From Chlorops oryzae (Eukaryota > Arthropoda > Insecta > Diptera > Chloropidae): a DNA stretch of 64,000 bases. Position 1 is the stretch's first letter, and every line of letters begins with the position of its first letter. Below, one piece after another: positions 23,335 to 34,600 of this stretch. The notes under the pieces were generated by a model, which saw only the letters and a list, made by a program, of their open reading frames with translations, searched no databases and had not been told where the DNA came from. The stretch spans positions 35,791,502 through 35,855,501 of the forward strand of contig CM035808.1 of assembly GCA_020466095.1 (NCBI GenBank), written 5' to 3'. Position numbers and translations under genes: made by a program.

Positions 23335-26300
23335 ATGTGAAGGCTCACTAAAGTAAGCCTTGTCCTGTTGGGTTAAGCGCAATGGAAATTTTTTGAGCTT
23401 ATGTCCCGACGAGTACTAAAAACTTTCATCATTCCAGTATGCGAAAAATCGAAAATTTTAAACGAGATGAACAGCAAAACGAAACAAAGGACAGCAAAAA
23501 TACAATAACATTTCTATCGAAGGAGATTCGTTTTTAAAATCAGAAACTTAGTGCCTCTGAAAATTTATCACCTTAGCATCTTTGAAAAGCATATGAAAGA
23601 TACCTTAAAGCAGTTGTCATTGTAAGTTGACTTTTTCTGGCCGAAAAGTTACAGCGAATAGATTTTCCACTATAACGTCTATATGTATATTCACTCAAGC
23701 TTCCTCTTAAACGCGGATACCAAACACGGAATGGATGGGTAGTTTCCCGAAATCAAAAAATTCTATAGTTGGTGTAAAACTCATTCCCTGAGTGTTAAAT
23801 CACTTTTTTCAGTGATGTCTTGAGTAAACTTTCACTTTAGCGAGCTAAGCTGAAGAGTTAAGGACAATAAAAGTTCTACTCAACGAATATTCATTTGTAC
23901 TCGCTTGAATCATCACTCGTTTGAATTTAAATTGTTGCCTTCAAAGCCATGTTCAGCTTTCAATGGTCAAATAACGGCATGCGCATTGAACTTGAATAAG
24001 TTCTAAAATGTTCGCCGGATAAACAGCTAAATGTTACACCAATACAAACAATAAATTGGTGGTATTTTGTTTTTTCACAAAAAAGTCTATAACGCATGCC
24101 CTTCCATAAGGATTTCGACGGTTCTCCACGGTTACAATGACATGTGAGGCCACGAAAACAATAGAACATTGACCGCTGGCTCGGTTGACTCCCTTTGGTT
24201 TGCCATACGGTTTGTTGCCGGCCGCATTTGTTGTTTGGTTGATTGGCAACGAAAGCCGGTGTAACCGTAAAATAGTTAACAACTGTTATCCAACGCGATC
24301 GTGTAAGAGGTATGCGCGCTCAAGCGTTGCTCGCTCCTATGGTGTCAGGTTTCTTGATGCGCCTCGAAAATATTTTTATAGCGCATAAGGATGTTTGAAG
24401 GGTTAATTAACACTAAACGTCCGCAATGAGGCATAAAATGTTGGGGGTATTTTCTCCAGGAATAAAAACAATTTGGTATCCTTTGAAATATTCCCACTTT
24501 GCGTTTGAGTGAGGGTAAATTTTTTTCTCCATCATTACTACAAGAGAGAAATAATTTACGGCACGGATAAAGACTATTTGCTTGATGAATTAATTTCAAT
24601 CAATATGGAAAATTAACGGTGGTAATTTTTCATTGCAAAAAATGGATAAAAATATCCATTCATTAAGCGAATAAAAACGCTAAACTTTCCGACGCAGACC
24701 GATTTCCTCAATCATTTTGCCAAACATTTAGTTGGATTGTAGTGTGCTTCTATATTTCAGGCCAAGTTAAGGTATGCATTTAAACAAACCCTTAAAACTT
24801 AGATAAGCCACCCCTCGGAACGAATTATGAACGAAGTATACAAATTTTAAGTTATTCAAAATATTTAAGCCGTCTCCACCAACGGCGCGGCATTTCGGTA
24901 TGGTGGAGGAACACCATCATCAAGCCCAAAAATCACTTTATTGCAAGCCCAGCATGGCATACCTCAAGCACTCATGTTGCACGTGGGATAGCAATAATTA
25001 TATGTTTGCATTTCGTGGCCACATGAATATGAGTAAGGAATCCCAGACAACATTATTGGCTGCCACTGGCACTGCAAATGCCGCTGCCGTAATGGCGATG
25101 CTGGCACTGAACGTGGAGCTATTGTAGGGGCTGGAAGCTACTTGTGCGGATGCATGTTTCGGGCAGCCGTAAAATATATATCAATAAATACATCGCTGTG
25201 CATGGCAACTGCGAGAGTATTTATGGCATGATGTTCCTGGCGAAGTGCGAAAGCGGAATTAAAATTTTGCACCCGCATTGCAACGTGAGAATGCGAGCCG
25301 CCGTCTGCAATGCTGTCTACCAAATACAATTAACATTTAACCTAAGGAGTATGCATGGAAATTTCGTTGGCAGCATTTTGTCGGTCGGCTATTCAACTTA
25401 TAATTTCCAAAAAATCTGCCATTTTCCATACATTTCATTACGTATTTTACATTGTAAGAATGTACCAATCTAGACGTAGGCGAGATGAGTTAGCGAGGCC
25501 CTATAACATTTTTTTTACTAACGAACTATTCCTGTATCCTTCAATCTTATGCTCGCTTACATCGGAGTCTGATTTATGCTTAAATATGGTTATGCGAGGC
25601 CCCTAAGCCTTTTCAAATCGTTCATTCAATTGACTTCGTGCGAGGCCGTTTTGAGTGCGAAGCCCACGCCTAACTACGCCACTGCGTCTGTCCGTCTCTT
25701 TCTCTGTCTGTATTCAATTTCCTCATCAAAGCAGAGGTAAGATATCTTAAGGGAATTTGCTATAGAGATTTCTGGATATATTAATTAGTCAGCCTGAGTT
25801 CGGCTTTGAATAAATCCGTCATTACTTCGGATATCCCCAGTAAAAGGGTCTTTTTTTAATTCTCCACGATTTTTATTTAAGCTTTTCGAGACTCATTGAC
25901 GCCTATTAAGAGAAAGGCCAATTTTTGGCCCCTATATTTTTGCACAACTTACCAATTTTTTGATGGCATAACCAATTCAATGCAAAAATTTAGAACGAAT
26001 TATAATACTAAGTAATTTTCCTAATATTTTAGATTCCATTGAAAGTTTACCAAAACAAAATGAACTTCTTTTCGGGAAAATTCTATTTTTTGGAAATCAT
26101 TTAACACAAAAAACAATTAAACGAGATAGCCAATTTGTCTTGTTTTCTATTTTCATTTGAGCCACAAATTTTCTCCATAAACTGATGTCATTTTCGGCTT
26201 CCATTTAAGGTTTTTCCGACCGAAGGCAACGCTTGCATACCAATATGTTCGAACAACATACATTGGGATCATGCAGCGAAAATGCAGCCAGAAAATTGCA

Positions 26301-29300
26301 GCCCATCTGCTCGATAACAAAGTGACCATGCCAAGGAGCTTTCATTGGAGTGCTTCGCATTGGCAAATGCATCGCTTTAACGAAGTGCATCCCTCAGGTC
26401 GGCCCAAACCAAATTGTGTGTGTGTGTGTGCGGTTGCACAAAACTGGTGAACTTTATTTTGGCCTAAATCTGTGGTATCTTGTCCGGTCTATTGGTCTAT
26501 CAAGTTTTCACGTCGGTCTATTCGTTTCCTTTCGCCTCTGTCTCTGTCTCAGCCTGAGCCATGTGCCTGTGTACACTCGAGTGCGGTAGAAACAAATCAC
26601 TTGCATTCATGGTTACAATTAAGTTTTCATTTTTAGGATGCACGCATCAAGATTGAACTGATTTCCATTGTAAAAATTATTTGCATGTGCTTTTCTTATT
26701 CCTTGTTTTTCAATTGATGTCATTGAGGACAATCCTTTTTCCTTTATTGGCTAACCGATTTAACTGTATGCAATGAAAGCCTTTGGATTTGTGTTGAAAA
26801 ATCTTTTCTTTGGAGGAAAAGTGTTATTAATTGCGGTTGAATGTTCTTAAATTTGTGGTCAAATCAATGGATCTTGAGAGGAAGGAAATTTTTATAATGT
26901 TAAAAAAATATTGAAAAACAGAAAAATTATCGCTCGAAATACAATTTTCTTTGATCTTACTGGTTGAACCTGTTGCAACAACGAGCTCTGTTTGTGATCT
27001 ACCTGATCAATGTTACATTTGCCACCTCACCCTTTGCGATTGGGCATCATTAGCATTCACTCATACTGCACATTCGAGCAGAGCCCAAAGGCGCATTTCC
27101 GGCTACCCAGTCGGACATGATAAAACTCCTCAACCACATGCTATTCCCATAACTCCTTGGCATTCGATTTCCAAGAAATTCCCTCTCATTTTTCTTGTCT
27201 TTAACTTTTTCCGTTGATTTCATTTTATTGAGCTGCGAAAAACCAACAAGCACCAACAACCGACGACCTTAGTAGCCGCGCATTAAAAGGGTTCAATTCT
27301 TTGCTTTACTTAAAGTCAGACTACCGCACATGTTACCGCGCGGACTACTACTTGTTCGTGTGTCATTACTTCAGGTCCGTCACTCACTCACTCACGACCA
27401 CGTTGTTTACAAATTTGTTTTTGCTTTATTACAACTTGTAAAAAGGATTTTTGTGTGGCTTTATACAGTCATGGCTTCTTGGAATCATTTCGGCCACCGC
27501 AAACATTACAAATCGATGTGAAGGCAAGAGAAAAGGATTTTTATTTACATTTGCGGCAGCATCAAATTTACATATGTATGAAAAACGTGGCATTTTCATG
27601 ATTTTAACAAGTTGCGCGGTTAAGAACCGATTTTCTAGGAATATAACAAAAGGATAAGAAAACATTTGCTCGTTGTTTGTCTGTGGATTTATTTTTTTAT
27701 TTCCTTTCAGAAAAGTAAAATTATTTCAAAAAAAAAAAAGGAAAATTTGAATTTCTCAGTTGGGAAATGAAATCGAATTTTTATTAATCGACCCTTTTTC
27801 CTTGCCTTTTTTCATTTCAATCCTGTTAACATAGACCGTGTCGCCTGTGCACCAAACATCAAATGCATAAATGCTTCAATCAAAAAGTGCTCTCCTATGG
27901 ACCCAAATGACCGCCAAAGACCCGTTCCCAAACACACAGAATCCATGCTCAATAATGGACACAACCGCAATTAGCTCAGCCCCATTCGATTTTCAAACAC
28001 TCCAAGACTATCACCGAAAATGCCCATCAAAGCCACTGCTGCTCTGCGAGGCGCTCACAACAACTCAATTAAATGCATGATATGAAAATCATTAAGAAAT
28101 AAAGGTGAAAAGAACCCAACGAGAAGCCATGATAGCATGTGTTTATCATAGCCACACCAGTTGCTCGGGCGCTTCAACACGTCTTGGCGTGGACGCACAA
28201 TTGACCAGAAAAGCGCATGCGTAGCTAATTGCTGTTTTGTGCTCCACTCGAAACAAACAAGTGTAAAATTGATAAAACAAAAAAAGAAGAAAAATGAAAA
28301 GAGCGCCAAGTAGTAGACAAATACGGAGACGATAGATAAACGAGAATTATTAAGGGAATATAAAAAATAAAATAAAAAAGAAAACAAAATCGAAATCGAA
28401 ATTAAGAAATCGTTTTATTATGCTCAAAATTCAATTCAAGCGGAGATCAAAAAAGCGACGCAGAAAGAAGGCGCAACCAAAATTTGACTTATCTGACAGT
28501 TATGAGTGTCGGCGTTGAGCGCACAAAGCGACGACAAACAATGCTCCCACAAAAGTCACTGACTCAAACCCGAACGCAAAGGGGTTAGCAGCAGTGGCCT
28601 TATGTTTTCACCATCGAGTCTTTCCCATGTCGAAGACAATCCAAATTAGACTGGTTTGACTGCGCGGAGGACCTTCGCCTAACCTCACGTTTAACACTTT
28701 CTCGCGCACTTCTTGCGATTTATAATGCTTCGGAATAGTTTTGAGGAACTAACTAAAGTGTTCAACATAAAAAAAAATTAAGGCTAAATATGATTTTTTT
28801 TTTTTTCATTTATCTAAATCCACAAATTTTTCTAGGAAGCACGAAAAAATGTTTCACGAAAATCGAAAATGCGACATTTTAACTCTTTTTGCCCTCAATT
28901 AATTTTTTTCTGGAACTAGTGCGTATTCTACTTTTCGACTTTAACCCATTCGTTGTGGATATTCCTGAAAGTAACGTGTGGCGTGCCATAAAATGTCATA
29001 AAATGTCATAAAAAGAGATAAATCCTTAAAAAGAAAAACGACACAATCAGCTCATATTTTGTTCTTTTCCTCCGATCGACATTTTCTTTGCTCAGACAAT
29101 ACAAAACCAAACAAAAATTTCAATAGTTTTTTAAATGTTTATGGCTTCTTTTTCCGTTTTGCCAAAACCAGTGCATTTTTTATTTTTATTGTTTTATGGA
29201 GCAACTGCCCACGGTGCTTCTGACAACTCTTTTTTTTAACCCCTTCCTGCGGATGGTCTGACCTACAAATACAATTTGCAATTGTTTAGCTAAATGTAAC

Positions 29301-29983
29301 TGAACCAAACCTATATAAACGGGTTAAAAAAATGAGCCGAATGTTGCCGTTTTTCTCACTAAAATAATAAAAAAAAAAACCCGTTTGTTCGCTTTAGGGC
29401 CCCGTAAAAAGAGAGCTGCGCACAATAAAAGCATGACATTGAGGAACGTCGAAAAGAGGAATACCAAGAAGGATCATGGCAATTATTTTTTTAACAAAAA
29501 ATAGAACAATATTTGGAAGTTATCCTTAGTTTTTTAACCCTTTGCTAGTTGGGATTTTGAGGCCTTGGAATTTTACAAAAAAAAAAATCAATTAGGTTAA
29601 ACGAAAGATTTGGTTTGAATGGGAAAATTGGTATGCATTGGAAAAGCGCATAAAAAATTTCCATTGACTTTTTATATTTTACTGAGAGTTCAATTCGATT
29701 GATTTCAAAGAGACGAAAATTGTTATAGTACCTGGTCTTGTGTCGTTGTGAGTCTTTTTAAAGATTTTCAGATCTGTTCCGAATATTCTAGGGCAATTTT
29801 TCCCTCAGGATTTGAAAAAACAGAAGGTTTTTTTTTTGGTTTTTTTTTTCTAAACACACGGGGAAGTGAATATAAATATAAAGGGAACAAGAATTTAGAA
29901 CGTTTTTATGCAAATACTCTCCCGAATTTTATCGAGGCTAGTAAAATTTTTTGGGGAATAAACTGCCGGGGATTATTCATTTC
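23335..29983. other. Gene-free DNA, 6.6 kb
   Basis: No recognisable gene. Visible are GCGAGGCC repeated at about 25493, 25594 and 25640, ending in TAACTACGCCACTG (a possible hAT-type end at 25684 without a found partner); a (GT)n tract near 26416; CACTCACTCACTCAC near 27379; tandem AAAATGTCATAAAATGTCAT near 28990; and poly-T and poly-A tracts. The open frames in 24.9-25.6 kb have no known domain. Confidence 0.45.
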
Positions 29984-30180
29984 GGGTCGTAGTCGTCAAC
30001 TCGGCTTCAGAATTTCGAAAGTTTAAATTCTCGAAAATATTCTTTTAGTCTTAATGCCAGTTTAACTGAGTACCTTTGATAGGTAAGTACATTTGATGTT
30101 TTCAAAAACTTTCATGTAAAATTAATAAGCCTGGTTTAAACTCCCCTAAAGACCATCATCTGAAAGTTTAAACCTTGAAA
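29984..30180 (+). repeat. Interspersed repeat family D, copy 1 (uninterrupted)
   Basis: It runs from GGGTCGTAGTCGTCAACTCGG through TTAGTCTTAATGCCAGTTTAACTGAG to AATAAGCCTGGTTTAAAC and GACCATCATCTGAAAGTTTA. The same order is seen inverted at 55185-55379 and, split by a MITE, at 58236-58880. Terminal repeats are not obvious. Confidence 0.7.
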
Positions 30181-30324
30181 AAGATGAGTTGAAGAGAGCC
30201 TTAGAATTGATATGAATATTTTCCGATGCTTTTCACATTTTCATACGGGGTTCATGATGAACCCCTAGGTAATTATCGATAGTTGCGACCAACGATAGTC
30301 GAAAGTCTGAGCCATCGATTAGTT

Positions 30325-31107
30325 TACACGGAAAGAATTATTTTCTCAAAATCAGTAAAAACTAATAAAATCTTGGCTTGATTTGGCAGCAAGAAAATTT
30401 TTACTGATTTGAAGAATATATTTTATTAAACATCAAAAAGTAAATATTTTATTGAATCAAGAAAATATTTTATTAAACATCAACAAGTAAATACTTATTT
30501 ACAAAAACAATTGCATGTATTAAGTTTTATTGTATGCATATGCATACAGAGAGTTGTTTTTGCAATTTAACTGTGAAAGTATTCGAGCTAAACTTCTCTT
30601 TTCTTTGATAGCGAATCAACAGATTCCTATTTTTGTTGCATTTTTTGGTCCCATTTCGGTGACTCTTTTCTGCGACGAAAGTTTATTTCTAGAAGAACAA
30701 TAATTAATTCATTAATGTGAAATCTATGTTTCAAGCTATGCTTGAGAAAGGCATCCATAAGCGACTATTTGCTGACGTACGTTTCGACCTGCCGTCTGGG
30801 GTCTCATCAGAGCAATTTTTACGGATTGGCTGACTACTGAGTCAAATTTCGGTTGGCGTATTTAAACTACCTATGACTGCAATTCAAACCCTTGAATTGT
30901 AGCATCAGAAATGACTTCTAATGGGAGATCTAACTATGTGTTTTTAGTCAATACAATTTTTTACTGATATCAGTAAAATCTATTTACTGATTTTTAGCAA
31001 AAGGTATACTTTGGGTACAACTTTGGTATTGAATTAATAAAATGTTTACTTTTTGACAGTTAATAAAATATTTTATTGATTCAATACAAGACAATTCTTT
31101 CCGTGTA
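30325..31107. mobile_element. Foldback element, 783 bp, with TACACGGAAAGAATT ends
   Basis: The left end TACACGGAAAGAATT and the inverted right end match over about 16 bp. Both subterminal regions carry several AATATTTTATT-type and TTTACTGAT-type words in opposite orientation, extending the foldback structure. No target duplication is evident. The right end lies about 220 bp from the 3' end of the P450 gene. Confidence 0.65.
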
Positions 31108-31317
31108 GCGAACTTTCCGGCTGGGCCATATGACGTTAGTAAACCTTAACTCGCTCGAAGCTGATATGAACGCTCTGAGTTAAAGTATCGGGTTAAGAAC
31201 TTATTCCCTATAGTGAGAACATAGCATTAGAGATTTTTAATTGCTGTTACAAAAAAATCCAAGCTGAAAAAAATCAAAATTCAGCTAGACGAAGGACTAC
31301 TTTCATCGCTTTTGGTC

Positions 31318-31323
31318 TTTATT
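31318..31323 (-). terminator. Polyadenylation signal of the P450 gene
   Basis: AATAAA on the minus strand starts five bases after the TAA stop, so the 3' UTR would be very short (a few tens of bases). Confidence 0.65.
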
Positions 31324-31327
31324 TTCG

Positions 31328-31606
31328 TTACAAACATTTTACCAGATTTAAGTAAATGCCACCTTGACTAGAGAGCAGGGCGAATTTCGGATCGTACGTG
31401 ATCTTCTGAGTGGTTTTCTCGCTGATCTCCACGCAATGAGACCGCAGCACATGTACGAGGCCCAATTTGACTTGCAACTGGCCAAGCGAGGCGCCGAGGC
31501 AATTATGTGGCCCGGCACCGTACGGAAGGTACGAGAGCGGGACTTGCAATTTACGATTCTGTGGTGAAAAGCGTTCCGGATCGAATTTCTCCGGCTCAGG
31601 CCAGTA
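31328..31606 (-). CDS. P450 exon 3 (residues 423-514, stop TAA)
   Basis: After the acceptor CTATTGCAG the exon opens with TAC TGG CCT. It encodes the PERF meander, the cysteine heme loop and helix L, and stops at TAA (31330-31328). The join gives HHDEK-YWPEPEKFDPERF, which matches the conserved run of residues in this part of CYP6-type P450s. Confidence 0.93.
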   Translation of the reverse strand, partial: YWPEPEKFDPERFSPQNRKLQVPLSYLPYGAGPHNCLGASLGQLQVKLGLVHVLRSHCVEISEKTTQKITYDPKFALLSSQGGIYLNLVKCL

Positions 31607-34600
31607 CTGCAATAGATTGAAGAAGTATTTAGAAGATTTTTTTTTATAGTAATTTTAAGGAATCAGTGAAACTGCACCTTCTCGTCGTGGTGAATCGCCA
31701 AATTCGATATAAAAATGGGCATGCCACGCCTTGCATAGCAGTCAAGCTGTGGACGAAACGAATAGAAACGCTTCTTGTTAACCGGCGTGCACTCGCGCTC
31801 CAGGAAAGGCACTATCGGATACTTGCGCAATGTCTCATCGACAACCATGCTCAAATACTGCATGCTAAGAATTTTATCATAACTTAAAGAATCCAAATGA
31901 TCCCCGAAAGTCTTACGGATTTCTGCGCGTAAGCGTGCCTGTATTTCCGGATTTAGCGCCAGCTCATACAGAGCGAAAGCCATTGTTGCAGCACACGTCT
32001 CAATACCGGCGATTTCGAAGACGGATGCCTGAGCTGGCAAGTAGTCCTGTTGATGTGTAAAATGCGTGCGATCGCTATTCAGATCGGCTTCCTTTTTGAG
32101 CGTCAGCAGCAATTCTATAAGATCGTTTCGCATGACCCCATTCCGTTCGCGGTCTTCGATGGCTTGCCGTATGCTTCGGCGCAAGAAGTCTCTATGCTCG
32201 TGTGTAAAAAGTTTGGGACGTAAAAGTTTGACTAATTTAGGTAAAAATGCTATGACACCAAAGTTAATGGCACGCCGAAAGGATAACATGAACATGCGAC
32301 GACAATGAGTTCCGATTTCCGTTTGCTTATTTCGTAAACTGTAGGCTCGAAAACCGAAAGCTATGCTAGCGATCAAATCTGTTGTATAGAGATCACAGAT
32401 TTCCTTTATTTGCACCTCTGTGCGATCGTGCTTGTCGCTGATGTTTTCCAAGTAGGCCTCCAAGTCGCAACCGATCTGCAAAGGAAACAGAACGTTATAT
32501 TGAACAGCATTGCTTAATGTTACGAGTCCTCCGAATAAAGATAGTGTCTTAAATGGAATACACATAAGCAATCGAAGACAACAAGTTGACCCAAGATCGC
32601 TGCAAAAATTTATTTCGAACCATTTAACCCAATTCAACCTTCGAAACACTATAACATAACTAGCTGTTGGAATTTGATAAGAATTTGTGTCAATTAGATT
32701 AAGGGCCGGTCTTTTAAAGTCTGATTAAATCTCTGGTTTGTGTTTATGAATCAAAGGTTAAGAAATTGTGTCTTTTTAACATTTTTCGGGTTTGGTTAAC
32801 AAACCGTAAGATAATCAAGAATTTCAATATTTTTCCAGTCTATCTGTCAAATTAACCACCACTTAAATTAAATATACATATCTCATAATTTGAAATTCAA
32901 GAAATTGTTCAACAACAAAACAATTTTTTGACTATTATCTTGGAGTTTGTAACTGACCGAAAAAGTCGCGATATACATATATAGACAAGTATTCTTGATC
33001 AAGGTGACGAGAGGAGTTAAAATTTGACAATGACCACCATTCGCGAAAATCGCAAAAATGAGATTTTCACTATTTTGAATTGAGTATTTCGCAGCCTCAT
33101 AACGGTAATGATTTTACATGTTTTATATTTTGACGAAAAGGTATGTGTGCAATCGGCTAACCCGAAAGCACAATTATAATATATACTAACCGAATGTCAA
33201 ATTTTAAAACTTGTGAATCAAAAGACCGAATTTTCTAAAATCCCTGGTTAATAACCCTTAACCGACAAAATTTGGCCGGATAATAATTCCCTTGGTTATT
33301 TAACCAAACTACACTTTTTTAACCTAACCAGAGTTTGAAAGACACAATCTATGGTTAACACTGAAAATAACCAAGGGTTATTATCAGGGCTAATCAAAAT
33401 ATTTATGAAAAAACTTCAAAATATTTATTTAATATTTAAGAAAAAACACTCAAAATATTTGCGATAAATATTTACGATAAAAATTTATTTCAAGGGCATT
33501 TTCCATATAGTATTGGTTTAAGTAAACTTATTGCAATAAAATATGAGATGTTTTCGAAGATTTTCAAAAATGAATGAACGTAGGCTATTGTCATAGAATA
33601 AATAATAATTATTATATATTCTATGCTATTGTCTAAGACTCGTTTATAATCAGAAAAATATCTTTAAACATTTGTAATAAAAATCTGATACCAGATTTGA
33701 AATCAGCGACCCCAAAAACCTCCTTGTGATACAGTTTTTTGGAAAAAGATCTATTTTTAAAAAATTTGGCCGCCATATTGGATCAGCCATTTTGGTTTTT
33801 GAAAATCTGACACCAGATTTGAAATCAGCGACCCCAAACCGAAAAAATCGTTCTTATTGGAAGAGTCCTTCATATTTTTGCCGCTGTTGTTGGGCTTTCC
33901 GCCCATAGTGCAGCGTTATGAATTATGTTTATCTGATTGGAAAGCATGCTTATTACGAGTATTACGAGTATATCTACTGCATATTCGTATATAATATGAA
34001 ATTTTAGCCGAAATATTTACGGAAAATCAAAATTTGCTGATATATTTATTTTTGCCCAGAAGAGTCGAAATATTTAATTAAATATTTATTATTTAAATAA
34101 ATATTTTGATCAGCCCTGGTTATTATTAACCAGGCTTTAAAAGATGGGCCCTAAATATTAAAGAAATTACCTATAATGATTACCACAATATGAGATATGA
34201 TCGATTAGTAAATGATAAGAAGAAAATGATAATCAAATTGTTAAAATGGGCACTGGGGAATACAAAAAAAAAATCAAAGATATGAATGCACGACAAAACA
34301 AGAAAAAACATTTTGCATTCATTGAATCCAGTTTTATATTTTGAATTTGTTTCTTGTTTTCAATAAATAATTGTATACACATACACATAGGTATACATTT
34401 GATTGTGAACTCCTGCCGAAAATTGTGATTTCCCTTCTTTCAAGTTTCAGTAGTGGTTCTACTAGATTTTTGTCTGCTGACAAATTTAAAAATATCAAAA
34501 AAATTCCATAAAGTCAGAGTTTCGAGAAAATAGCTTTTGTAATTTTTGATACAATTGCTTTATTTAAACTCATTTTTCTTAAATTTGGCTGAGCGCTTTT

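Noticed and set aside
25475..25684. hAT-type element ending TAACTACGCCACTG
   Set aside because: Only one plausible end was found; no partner end or octamer duplication could be located.
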